A DNA stretch of 42,942 nt, taken from NCBI RefSeq assembly GCF_000308495.1, contig NZ_BAFU01000238.1, positions 1 to 42,942 on the forward strand, written 5' to 3'. The stretch comes from Nocardia brevicatena NBRC 12119 (lineage in GTDB: Bacteria; Actinomycetota; Actinomycetes; Mycobacteriales; Mycobacteriaceae). The notes under the pieces are model-generated. The model worked only from the letters and a program-made list of their open reading frames with translations. It searched no databases and was not told where the DNA came from. Of this stretch, positions 1 to 7,825 are shown piece by piece (the first letter of the stretch is position 1; every line of letters starts with the position of its first letter). The position numbers and the translations under genes are program-made.

Positions 1-601
1 GGCGTTCCGGTGGTTGAACTACACCATCGAGACCGAACTGCTGATGAACGAGATCGCCGACTCGACGGGCCGCATCTCCACTCTGCTGGACGCCGCCAAG
101 CAGTACTCCCAGATGGACCGGGCTCCGTTCCAGGTGGTGGACCTGCACGAACTGCTGGACAGTACGTTGGTGATGCTCAGCCGCAAGATCGGTGACTCGA
201 TCGATGTCGTCAAGGACTACGACCGCACGCTGCCCCCGGTGGCCTGCTATGCCGCCGAGCTGAACCAGGTGTGGACGAATCTGATCGACAACGCGGTATA
301 CGCGATGGAAGGCCGCGGTACGTTGACGATCGGCACCCGGCAGGGGAACGATTGCGCGGTCGTGGTGATCGCGGACACCGGACCCGGTATTCCGGCCGAC
401 GTGCAGAGCCGTATCTTCGAGCCGTTCTTCACCACCAAACCGGTCGGCGAGGGCACCGGGTTGGGTCTGGACATCTCGTTCCGGATCGTGGTGAACAAGC
501 ACAGCGGCGACATTCGAGTCGAATCGCGGCCGGGCGACACCCGGTTCACCGTATGGCTACCGCTTACCCGCCCCGAATCCGAAGGGGAAGAAGATCGGTG
601 A
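1..601 (+). CDS. Sensor histidine kinase, C-terminal part (5' end outside window)
   Basis: The reading frame is already open at base 2 and ends at the TGA at 599-601, so only the last ~200 residues are here. They carry the whole ATP-binding (HATPase_c) domain: N box NQVWTNLIDNAVYAM, G1 box DTGPGIP, F box FEPFFTTK and G2 box GEGTGLGL. Upstream of these is a helical stretch with the look of a dimerisation domain, but the phosphorylated histidine is not in the window. It should autophosphorylate and pass phosphate to a response regulator; no regulator gene follows within the window, so the partner must lie upstream or elsewhere. A TTG at 14 is inside the gene, not its start. Confidence 0.9.
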   Translation, partial: AFRWLNYTIETELLMNEIADSTGRISTLLDAAKQYSQMDRAPFQVVDLHELLDSTLVMLSRKIGDSIDVVKDYDRTLPPVACYAAELNQVWTNLIDNAVYAMEGRGTLTIGTRQGNDCAVVVIADTGPGIPADVQSRIFEPFFTTKPVGEGTGLGLDISFRIVVNKHSGDIRVESRPGDTRFTVWLPLTRPESEGEEDR

Positions 602-692
602 CCGTAGGAGACGGCCGCCCCGGCCGGGCACAGGGTTCGGCCATCCTGTTTCGGGAATGCGATGGTCGGGTCTGCCGGCGGGGTCGCCCCGG

Positions 693-1214
693 TCAGTAAC
701 CGGCCATGAGATAGACCCCCGCGACGATCATCACGCAGGCCGTCGCGCGGCGCGGGCTCACGGAGCGTTTCGGGAAGCCCATCAGCCCGAAATGGTCCAG
801 GACCAGGGCGCCGGACATCTGGCCCGCGATGATGAGCGCGTTGAACGTACTGGCTCCGACGCTGGACGCCACGGAGATCATGGCCAGTACCGCCGCGCCG
901 CCGAGCAGCCCGCCGAACGGTGCCCAGGCGGGCATGGACCGCAGGTCCGACAGCGCAGGCCGGGCTCGCCGGCGCGAGCCGGTTCGTCGGGAGGTGGCGA
1001 TGAGGTAGATCGCGAGAAACACCGCGAAGCCGGTGAACGCCACGGCGTAGGAGACGACCCCGCACAGCCACACGTTCCCGAGCGCCAGCTTCAACGAATT
1101 CTGGCAGCCCGCCTCTACGGAGCGTAGGGCGCCGCCGATGAGAATGAAGACGAAGAGCAGTGCGGTGGTGGCGCGGGGCAGGGTGGCGGGGGCCTCGATG
1201 GTGGGAGTGGCCAC
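693..1214 (-). CDS. YdcZ/DUF606-type DMT-superfamily membrane protein (second of pair)
   Basis: 173 residues, mostly hydrophobic, with about five membrane segments. Family features are the N-terminal GGALRSVEAGCQNSL segment, the FGGLLGGAAVLAMI segment, and a C-terminal part with GQMSGALVLDHFGLMGFP, all typical of DUF606 (YdcZ) proteins of the drug/metabolite transporter superfamily. The GTG start is preceded by AAGGAA at a good distance. It lies 47 bp downstream of a paralogue on the same strand (1262-1741) and shares most of its landmark motifs, so the two form a tandem pair, perhaps a heterodimeric transporter. Substrate unknown. Confidence 0.85.
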   Translation of the reverse strand: MATPTIEAPATLPRATTALLFVFILIGGALRSVEAGCQNSLKLALGNVWLCGVVSYAVAFTGFAVFLAIYLIATSRRTGSRRRARPALSDLRSMPAWAPFGGLLGGAAVLAMISVASSVGASTFNALIIAGQMSGALVLDHFGLMGFPKRSVSPRRATACVMIVAGVYLMAGY

Positions 1215-1261
1215 GGTGTTCCTTCACGGAGAGTTCGGATGGTTCCTGACGCGGCCGCCGA

Positions 1262-1741
1262 TCAGGTGACCGACGCTCCGCGTCCGCGGGAGTCGTCGGC
1301 CATCAGGTAGATCGCCGCGGTGATCAATACGCAGGCCAGTACGCGGGGGAGGGTGGCGTGCCGCTCTTCGAAGCCCATCAGTCCGAAATGGTCCAGGACC
1401 AGGGCGACGGCCATCTCACCGACGATCACCAGCGCGCTGAATGTCGCCACGCCGACATACCGGGCGACGGCGATCATGCCGATGACGGCCGCGCCGCCGA
1501 GCAATCCGCCGAACGGCGACCACCACGGCATGCTTCGTACATCGTCGAGATCCGGCCACGGTGTTCCGGACAAGATCAGGAAAATCGAAAAGCCGGTCAG
1601 CGCAACGGCATAGGAGATCACCGCGCACAGCCACATGTTCTTCACATGGTTCATCAGGGTGTTCTGGCAGCCGGCTTCTACGGATCGTAGTGCGCCGCCG
1701 GTGAGGACGAACAGAAACACGAGCCCCATCATGATCAACAT
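1262..1741 (-). CDS. YdcZ/DUF606-type DMT-superfamily membrane protein (first of pair)
   Basis: About 159 residues from the ATG at 1739-1741. The frame is open for another 80 codons upstream, but that part is arginine-rich and unlike the family, so I take the internal start. Shared with the neighbour at 693-1214 are GGALRSVEAGCQNTL, the FGGLLGGAAV segment and VLDHFGLMGFEE. Five hydrophobic segments are expected. The pair is probably co-transcribed leftward. The two genes look like an old duplication, since the middle segments have diverged. Function is presumed small-molecule export or import; no substrate can be inferred. Confidence 0.8.
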   Translation of the reverse strand: MLIMMGLVFLFVLTGGALRSVEAGCQNTLMNHVKNMWLCAVISYAVALTGFSIFLILSGTPWPDLDDVRSMPWWSPFGGLLGGAAVIGMIAVARYVGVATFSALVIVGEMAVALVLDHFGLMGFEERHATLPRVLACVLITAAIYLMADDSRGRGASVT

Positions 1742-1829
1742 GGGCAGCACATCCTCGACACGGCTGGGTGAATACCGACGCCCTTCGGCTGCAACCGAAT
1801 TGGCGCCGAGGTGAAGTGACGCAGATAAC

Positions 1830-1849
1830 GTACCACTGAACGACGGTAC
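1830..1849. promoter_or_regulatory. Short inverted repeat GTACC-N10-GGTAC between divergent genes
   Basis: This palindrome sits in the ~300-bp gap between the leftward YdcZ pair and the rightward flavin reductase gene. TACAATA next to its right arm could serve as a -10 element. A regulator-binding site is possible; nothing else is recognisable in the gap. Confidence 0.25.
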
Positions 1850-2037
1850 AATAAAGAGGTTGCTCGGATTCGCGTTTTCGCACCTTCGAGCCCTGTGACG
1901 AGGTTGTGCGGCAGCCGTACTCGCGTACTGTGGGCAGGCCGAGCGTTCGAACAGCGCGGCCCACGACCTTCGACGGCCCGGCACACCCGAGTAGTGCCGT
2001 GGCGGTGACCGACCGAGGGATCAGATCAGGAGGACCG

Positions 2038-2538
2038 ATGCCGGACAAGGATGTTCACGACGCGTTCGATGCCGTTGTGGCCGGAGCGGACTACCCGATG
2101 TGGGTGCTCACCACGGCCGTCGAGGACCACCGTGCAGGGTGCCTGATCGGCTTCTGCACCCAGATCGGCATCCACCCCCGCCGGTTCCTGGTGGGGGTGT
2201 CCAAGAACAACCACACTTTCCGTGTGGTCTCTCGCGCAGCGCATCTCGCCCTTCATCTACTGCCTGCCCACGATATCGATTCGGCGCGGTTGTTCGGCAG
2301 CGAAACCGGCGACGACATCGACAAATTCGCCCACTGCGAATCGTTCGACGGCCCCTACGGCCTGCCCATCCTCACCGCCGCCGTGGGGTGGTTCGCCGCG
2401 GCGATCATCGAACGTCACGACTTCGGTGATCACACCGGACTGCTGCTCGAGCCCGTGGCGGCGAGCGCGCCCCCGGACTCGGCGGCAGTATTGCGATACC
2501 GTGACGTGGCCGACCTGCCGGCCGGTCACGAAGCCTGA
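2038..2538 (+). CDS. Flavin reductase-like domain protein
   Basis: 166 residues from the ATG at 2038, chosen because AGGAGG lies 5 nt upstream; the frame is open further 5' but with no such site. The sequence follows the flavin reductase-like (FMN-binding split barrel) family: PMWVLTT near the N-terminus, GFCTQIGIHPRRFLVGVSKNN (the loop that contacts FMN) and SRAAHLALHLL. Such proteins reduce FMN or FAD with NAD(P)H for a partner monooxygenase, or bind flavin for other redox work. No oxygenase gene is adjacent, so the partner is unknown. The gene looks intact and stands alone. Confidence 0.85.
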   Translation: MPDKDVHDAFDAVVAGADYPMWVLTTAVEDHRAGCLIGFCTQIGIHPRRFLVGVSKNNHTFRVVSRAAHLALHLLPAHDIDSARLFGSETGDDIDKFAHCESFDGPYGLPILTAAVGWFAAAIIERHDFGDHTGLLLEPVAASAPPDSAAVLRYRDVADLPAGHEA

Positions 2539-2628
2539 CCGGCCGCGCTGGAACGGCCCGGCAGGCGAGCCTGCGCCCACCCTTCGAAATCGCCCCCGGG
2601 GCGGATACCGGCGAGGGGGTACGCCCGC

Positions 2629-3501
2629 TTACGCGGCGGTGACCCTCTCCGGTGCCTTCTCCGCCAGAGCCTGTTCACGCAGCCGGGCCAGCGTCCTGGA
2701 CAGGATCCGCGAGACCTGCATCTGGGACACTCCGAGGCGTTCGGCGATCTGGGTTTGGGTCAGGGAGTCGAAGAACCGCCACACCAGCACCTGGCGTTCC
2801 CGCTCCGGCAGCGCCGCGATGAGCGGGCGTACCGCCATCGCGTCCTCGAGCAGTCGATAGCAGACGTCCTCGCTGCCCATACGGGCCAACAGGGTCGGCG
2901 AGCCGTTGTCCTCGTCGTCACGAAGGACCGAATCCAAGGAGCTGCTGGTATGTCCGTTACCGGCGATGAGGGCCTGGGTGACCTGGGTGACCTCCACACC
3001 GAGCTCGGCGGCGATTTCCCGCGCGGTCGGCACGCGCCCGAGGCGATGGGACAATTCCTCGGTTACCGGGCCTATCCGCAGTTGCAGTTCCTTCAAGGCG
3101 CGCGGCACCCGCACCGCCCAGGTGCGGTCGCGGAAGTGGCGGCGCACCTCACCCATGATGGTCGGTACCGCGAAGGACAGGAACGACGAGCCGCGCGTGT
3201 GGTCGAAGCGGTCCACGGCCTGCACCAGACCCATCCGGGCGATCTGGAGGAGATCGTCGAACGCCTCGCCCCGGTTGGTGAAACGGCGCGCGATGTGCTC
3301 GGCCAACGGCAGGCACAGGTGCACGATCTCCTCCCGAACCTGCCGACGGTGCGGGTCCTCGGCATCGAGGGAATGCAGTTTGTCGAACCACGGTTCGACG
3401 TTGTCGTAACTGTCCCCGTGCCCGCCCCCGCGCCGGGCACCGGATTCTTGATGCGCGCGGGGCGAGCGGCGGTCGGTCAGAACGGATGTCGGCTCGTTCA
3501 T
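2629..3501 (-). CDS. sigF: RNA polymerase sigma factor, SigF/SigB subfamily
   Basis: 290 residues. The ATG at 3499-3501 has AGGAGG six bases upstream and is preferred to an earlier start at 3525. Region 2 shows the core-binding helix (LCLPLAEHIARRF, DDLLQIARMGLVQAVDRFD, FAVPTIMGEVRRHFRD), region 3 follows, and region 4 ends in an HTH (LTQTQIAERLGVSQMQVSRILSR). This is the layout of SigF/SigB stress and developmental sigma factors. No anti-sigma gene (RsbW/UsfX type) is beside it, which is unusual for a classical mycobacterial sigF operon, so it may be one of several paralogues. A GTTT-N15-GGGTA element upstream suggests self-activation. Confidence 0.9.
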   Translation of the reverse strand: MNEPTSVLTDRRSPRAHQESGARRGGGHGDSYDNVEPWFDKLHSLDAEDPHRRQVREEIVHLCLPLAEHIARRFTNRGEAFDDLLQIARMGLVQAVDRFDHTRGSSFLSFAVPTIMGEVRRHFRDRTWAVRVPRALKELQLRIGPVTEELSHRLGRVPTAREIAAELGVEVTQVTQALIAGNGHTSSSLDSVLRDDEDNGSPTLLARMGSEDVCYRLLEDAMAVRPLIAALPERERQVLVWRFFDSLTQTQIAERLGVSQMQVSRILSRTLARLREQALAEKAPERVTAA

Positions 3502-3553
3502 CGAGGCCTCCTGGGGTCCATACAACTGTCTCTTGGCTCGACCTCACGGGAAC

Positions 3554-3577
3554 TACCCGCCAATCCGTGATTCAAAC
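3554..3577 (-). promoter_or_regulatory. Probable SigF-type promoter of the sigma factor gene
   Basis: Read on the minus strand, GTTT (3577-3574) and GGGTA (3558-3554) are separated by exactly 15 nt. This matches the GTTT-N15-17-GGGTA form of actinobacterial SigF promoters. It lies ~50 bp before the sigma factor start. The rest of the 337-bp gap to cydA shows no further gene. Confidence 0.55.
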
Positions 3578-3838
3578 GTTATGGCTACTTCGGGTCTCTG
3601 TCAGAGAGGTGCGGGCAGGTGGCGGAATATCTCATCGCCGCGCTCGCGTGCTCGGTCACCGATGTGCCACGCGGGGACGTCCTCCCTCCGGTGCCACCCG
3701 GTTCGGGGGATGATCGCGGAGGGCGACGGGCGAGGTCGACCGGTTGGCGCGGCGAAAGGGGATAACCGGGGAGGGCGCGGCGCACGGTGGCCGAGCGCGG
3801 ACGTCCGGTCCGCGGCGGAATCGGAGGAAGGGGCTGTG

Positions 3839-5260
3839 ATGGTGTCGAGCACGCTGGTCGCGCTCTACGCTGCGGCGGGGCAGGACCCGCCGGGCTTGTT
3901 GCCCGCCCGTCAGCAGATGGCGTTCTCGTTGGGCTGGCATATCGTATTGGCCTGCTTCGGGGTCGCGTTCCCGGCCATGATCTACGTCGTGCACCGCCGC
4001 GGCATCACCCGCGATGATTCGGTTGCCTTGGGACTGGCCAAGCGGTGGGCGACGGTGTCGGCGATCCTGTTCGCCATCGGCGCGGTTTCGGGGACGGTGC
4101 TCAGCTTCGAAATGGGTCTGCTGTGGCCGGGGCTGATGGGCCGCTACGGCGATGTGCTGGGTCTGCCGTTCGCCTTCGAAGGACTGTCGTTCTTCATCGA
4201 GGCCATCTTCCTCGGTATCTACCTGTACGGGTGGGGGCGTATGTCGCCGCGACGTCATCTCGCGATGCTCATCCCGATGGGGGCCGCCGGCGTGGTGGGT
4301 ACGTTCTGTGTGGTCAGCGTCAACGCGTGGATGAACAACCCGACCGGGTTCCGGCTCGTCGACGGTGAGATCACCGAGGTGAACCCGTGGCGGGCGATGT
4401 TCAACGACGGGGTCTCTCTGCAGTTCGCGCATATGTGGGTGGGTGCGTTCATGCTGGTGGGGTTCGTGGTGGCCGGTGTGTATGCCGCCGGGTTGCTGCG
4501 GGACCGGCGTGACGACCATCACCGTCTGGGCTTCACGGTGCCGTTCGTTTTCGCGACCGTCGCTGCGCTGCTGCAACCCTTTGTCGGGCATGTCCTCGGA
4601 ATGCGGGTGCACGATACGCAACCGTCGAAGCTGGCCGCGTTCGAACTGGCCACCACCACCGAGGGCTCGGCCCCGCTGCGCCTGGGCGGTGTGCTCGTGA
4701 ACGGGGAGGTTCGCGGGGTCTTCGAGCTGCCACGTCTCGGCTCGATCATCGCCCGCAATTCGCTGACCGCACCCGTTCCCGGTCTGGATACGGTAGCCGT
4801 CGAAGACCGGCCGCCGGTCAACATCACCCACCTCGCCTTCCAGACCATGGTCGCCATCGGCACCCTGCTCGCGGTCATGGTGCTCGTCTTCTGGCTGCTG
4901 CGATGGCGACGCCGCGATCTGTCGACCCACCGTTGGTTCCTGTGGATGGCGGTTGCCGCCGGGCCTCTCGCGGTCCTCGCGCTCGAATGCGGCTGGGTCG
5001 CCACCGAGGTCGGCCGCCAACCGTGGACCGTATGGCAGGTGCTGCGCACCCGCGAGGCCGCGAGTACCAGCAGCGGCCTGTGGTGGAGCTACACCGGTGT
5101 CCTGCTGGTCTATATCGGGATGACGGTGGGCGCGATCGTCGTATTGCGTTCCATGGCGCGCCGTTGGCGTGCCGGCAGCGAAACCCTCCTCGCGCCTTAC
5201 GGACCCGAGGTCTCACCTGTCGATCAGGCGCAGCTCGTACGCAGCGCCGGAGAGGAGTGA
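3839..5260 (+). CDS. cydA: Cytochrome bd-type quinol oxidase subunit I
   Basis: 473 residues from the ATG at 3839, with GGAGGAAGGGG just upstream (a GTG one codon earlier is also possible). Subunit I binds the haems and oxidises quinol. Visible landmarks are GWHIVLACFG with the haem-ligand histidine near residue 34, GRYGDVLGLPFAFEGLSFF followed by IEAIF (conserved glutamates of the oxygen-reducing site), FAHMWVGAF with the second histidine ligand, and QPSKLAAFE. The quinol loop is short, as in the cyanide-insensitive (CioA-like) branch. About nine membrane segments are expected. cydB follows after 3 bp. It supports respiration at low oxygen or under nitric oxide or cyanide stress. Confidence 0.95.
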   Translation: MVSSTLVALYAAAGQDPPGLLPARQQMAFSLGWHIVLACFGVAFPAMIYVVHRRGITRDDSVALGLAKRWATVSAILFAIGAVSGTVLSFEMGLLWPGLMGRYGDVLGLPFAFEGLSFFIEAIFLGIYLYGWGRMSPRRHLAMLIPMGAAGVVGTFCVVSVNAWMNNPTGFRLVDGEITEVNPWRAMFNDGVSLQFAHMWVGAFMLVGFVVAGVYAAGLLRDRRDDHHRLGFTVPFVFATVAALLQPFVGHVLGMRVHDTQPSKLAAFELATTTEGSAPLRLGGVLVNGEVRGVFELPRLGSIIARNSLTAPVPGLDTVAVEDRPPVNITHLAFQTMVAIGTLLAVMVLVFWLLRWRRRDLSTHRWFLWMAVAAGPLAVLALECGWVATEVGRQPWTVWQVLRTREAASTSSGLWWSYTGVLLVYIGMTVGAIVVLRSMARRWRAGSETLLAPYGPEVSPVDQAQLVRSAGEE

Positions 5261-5263
5261 CCG

Positions 5264-6313
5264 ATGGAGCTGTCGGATGTGGTGGCGACGGCCATGTTCA
5301 CCGGGGTGGTGCTGTATTCGCTGTTCGCCGGCGCGGACTTCGGCTCCGGGTTCTGGGATCTGACCGCGGGCGGAGCGCGGCGCGGCGGTCGCCTGCGGGT
5401 GCTGATCGATCACAGTATCGGCCCGGTGTGGGAGGCCAACCACGTCTGGCTGATCTACATCCTGGTGTTTCTGTGGACCGCCTATCCCCGGGTATTCGCC
5501 GCCGTCATGACCACCCTGTTCATCCCGATGAGCCTGGCCTTACTGGGAATCGTGTTGCGTGGGGCCAACTTCGCCTTCCGCAAGTACGCCGAGTCGATGG
5601 CCCAGGCGCGCCTGTTCGGCGCACTGTTCGCCGGGGCGTCGCTGATGACCCCGTTCTTCTTCGGCACCATCGTCGGCGCGATCGCCTCGGGGCGGGTGCC
5701 CCCGGAGGGATACGGCGACCGGGTGAGCTCGTGGGTGAACCCGACCTCGTTCCTCGGCGGCATCCTCGCCGTGGGGACCTCGGCCTTTCTGGCCGGCGTG
5801 TTCCTCACCGCCGACGCCGCCCGCGCCGGAGACCGTACGCTCGCGGAATACCTGCGCCCGCGCACCCTGGTCGTCGGGGGAGTGACCGGTGCGATCGCGA
5901 TCATGGCAATCGCCCCCATTCGACACGACGCACCGACCCTCGGTGCCGGCCTGCTCGGTCGGGCCTTCCCCCTGATCGCGCTGTCCGCCGCCGCGGGGGC
6001 GCTCACCCTGACCCTGGTGTTCTTCCGCCGATTCGGCTGGGCCCGGGTCTTCGCCTTGGTCGCGGTCGCGGCGATCGTCGTCGGATGGGCGGTGGCCCAA
6101 ACTCCCTGGATCCTGGTCGACCGGATGCTTATCGCCGATGCCGCCGGAGCGCGGTCCACGCTGGTTGCGCTGCTCGTGGTCGTCGGACTCGCCGCGGTGA
6201 CGGTGCTGCCCGCCCTCGCCTACCTGTTCTGGCTCACCCAGACCGATGCCTGGGTCCGCGACGAGACCACGCCCGGGGATCTCGTTGGGGCCGGCGACAC
6301 CCGGGGTCGGTGA
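5264..6313 (+). CDS. cydB: Cytochrome bd-type quinol oxidase subunit II
   Basis: 349 residues, starting 3 bp after cydA in one operon. The N-terminal stretch FTGVVLYSLFAGADFGSGFW and the segment GPVWEANHVWLIYILVFLW are signature motifs of subunit II. About eight membrane helices are visible. The protein is structural and supports quinol binding and subunit I stability. The exporter genes cydDC, often next in actinobacterial operons, do not follow here and would have to lie elsewhere. Confidence 0.95.
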   Translation: MELSDVVATAMFTGVVLYSLFAGADFGSGFWDLTAGGARRGGRLRVLIDHSIGPVWEANHVWLIYILVFLWTAYPRVFAAVMTTLFIPMSLALLGIVLRGANFAFRKYAESMAQARLFGALFAGASLMTPFFFGTIVGAIASGRVPPEGYGDRVSSWVNPTSFLGGILAVGTSAFLAGVFLTADAARAGDRTLAEYLRPRTLVVGGVTGAIAIMAIAPIRHDAPTLGAGLLGRAFPLIALSAAAGALTLTLVFFRRFGWARVFALVAVAAIVVGWAVAQTPWILVDRMLIADAAGARSTLVALLVVVGLAAVTVLPALAYLFWLTQTDAWVRDETTPGDLVGAGDTRGR

Positions 6314-6373
6314 TGAATGCCGGCCCCGGGTTCCGCGCGGACCCGCCCCGATCAGATCTCCGACATCGGGTAG

Positions 6374-6379
6374 TAGTAT
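6374..6379 (+). promoter_or_regulatory. -10 box TAGTAT of a leaderless transcript
   Basis: TAGTAT is followed by six bases and then the GTG start at 6386, so transcription should begin at or next to the start codon. It supports that start and gives this gene a promoter separate from cydAB. Confidence 0.55.
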
Positions 6380-6385
6380 GGGCGC

Positions 6386-6910
6386 GTGCGGTCCCCGGCA
6401 GATGTTGCGGCACGAATTCGTGGTGCCTTCGTCGGATCCGCCGCAGGCGCGGTGAGTATCGCCGCACACGGTATCGGCGGCGCGAGTATGCCGCCGGACC
6501 ACACCGCCATTGCTTTGCTGATCGCCGCGTGTACCGCGACCGGCGCCCTCTCCGGCTCGTTGCGCACCCGGCACGGTATCGCCGAGGTGATGGTGATGCT
6601 CGTCTTCGGACAGGCGCTCGGGCACACCGCCCTATCGGTTTCCGAACACGGGCACGAACACTCCGCGACGGCGCTCATGCTCGTCGCTCACCTCGTGGCC
6701 GTCCTCGTCGGGGCGCTGCTGATCCACGGCGTCGAACTGGCGATGCGATACATCCTCGCGAGTATGCGAGGTGTGCTTCTCGCGCTCGACCCTGTGCTTC
6801 CCGTGCCGGACGGGCTCATTCGTCCGGTCGTACGGACGACGGTGCCGAGGCGACTGCCCATCCTGGTGAGTTCGGGAATCGGTAGGCGCGGACCGCCGCT
6901 GCCCCGGTGA
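6386..6910 (+). CDS. Small membrane protein of unknown function, histidine-containing loop
   Basis: 174 residues from GTG 6386, chosen from the -10 box placed 6 nt before it. Four hydrophobic segments are visible (around residues 12-30, 38-55, 65-82 and 95-115), with a loop VSEHGHEHSATAL rich in histidine between the third and fourth. The C-terminal third is polar and proline/arginine-rich, likely cytoplasmic. I do not recognise a named family with confidence. It lies between cydAB and a PCu(A)C copper chaperone; the histidine loop and this setting suggest a part in copper handling (inference). Confidence 0.7.
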   Translation: MRSPADVAARIRGAFVGSAAGAVSIAAHGIGGASMPPDHTAIALLIAACTATGALSGSLRTRHGIAEVMVMLVFGQALGHTALSVSEHGHEHSATALMLVAHLVAVLVGALLIHGVELAMRYILASMRGVLLALDPVLPVPDGLIRPVVRTTVPRRLPILVSSGIGRRGPPLPR

Positions 6911-7249
6911 CACCCCGTCCCCTTCACCGTTCGTCGTAGCGACGCGAATACCGGTGCGCCGGTCGCGCTCCCCGCCGAGTGGCATTCGACCGTGACAGCC
7001 GTCCCGATACGCGACACCCATACCGCGGACCGGCGAGGCAGCACCGGGCCACCGGCTTCCACCGTGGTCCGCACCGTCATCGGTACTCGTGCTCGGCCCA
7101 GAGCACGTATCGGATGATATCCATCGGTTCCCCATGCCTCGGCAGGCGACGCTCGGGCCACTCCGCGGTGCGATCGGCTCGCACCCCGGACACGACCCGA
7201 ACCCGCTCCGGCGCGGTGAATTCCTCTTCTTCTCTCGAACGGAGTTCGT
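6911..7249. other. Intergenic region, nothing clear
   Basis: 339 bp between two rightward genes. Open frames here on the minus strand run on into the flanking genes and have no family features. No strong hairpin or promoter stands out apart from GGAG at 7241-7244, the ribosome binding site of the next gene. Confidence 0.5.
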
Positions 7250-7825
7250 GTGTCCACCCCAACCATTCCCACCCCGCCGACCTCCGGCGTGTCCCGCGCC
7301 GCGCGCATGGTCCGCGCCGCGACCGTGGCGCTGTCGATACTGGTGCTGCCGATCGCCTGCGCGAACCCGGACCCGGACGTGAGCGCGGCCGAGTCGATCA
7401 TCGTGCACGACCAATGGGTCAAGGCGGCCGAGGGCGGGATGTCCGCGGCCTTCGCGGAGATCACCAACGACGGTGACCGCGATATCGTCCTGGTCTCGGC
7501 GACCAGCGCGGCATCGGCCCGTATGGAACTACACGAGACGGTGACCGATCCGGCCGGTGCCAAGACCATGCGCCCCAAGGAAGGCGGTTTCACGATCGCG
7601 GCCGGTCAGACGCTCACCCTCGCGCCCGGCAACGACCACCTGATGTTCATCGACCTGAAGGAGCCGTTGCGCACCGGCTCGAACACCTCGATCGAACTTC
7701 ACTTCGCCGACGGTTCCACCACGTCGTTCACCGCGAGGGTCCGGGACTTCCCCGGCGCGCAGGAGAACTACAACCCCGGCACCGGAGGCCATGAGCCCCA
7801 CGCACCCTCAACCCACGATGGCTGA
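7250..7825 (+). CDS. PCu(A)C-type periplasmic copper chaperone
   Basis: 191 residues from GTG 7250, with GGAG five bases upstream. The N-terminus has a hydrophobic export signal ending in LPIACANPD, where the cysteine could be a lipid anchor although the lipobox is imperfect. The mature part is a PCu(A)C domain (DUF461): AAFAEITNDGDRD, then the copper-binding set MELHE, MRPKEGG and HLMFIDL, which fits the H(M)x10Mx21HxM pattern. Such proteins deliver Cu(I) outside the membrane, typically to cytochrome oxidase. The C-terminal tail has extra histidines (GGHEPHAPSTHDG). Its 3' end overlaps the next gene by 35 bp, implying coupled translation. Confidence 0.9.
   Translation: MSTPTIPTPPTSGVSRAARMVRAATVALSILVLPIACANPDPDVSAAESIIVHDQWVKAAEGGMSAAFAEITNDGDRDIVLVSATSAASARMELHETVTDPAGAKTMRPKEGGFTIAAGQTLTLAPGNDHLMFIDLKEPLRTGSNTSIELHFADGSTTSFTARVRDFPGAQENYNPGTGGHEPHAPSTHDG

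Noticed and set aside
4903-6885. A 660-codon plus-strand frame overlapping cydA and cydB
   Set aside because: Arginine-rich out-of-frame reading of cydB and the next gene, with no domain.
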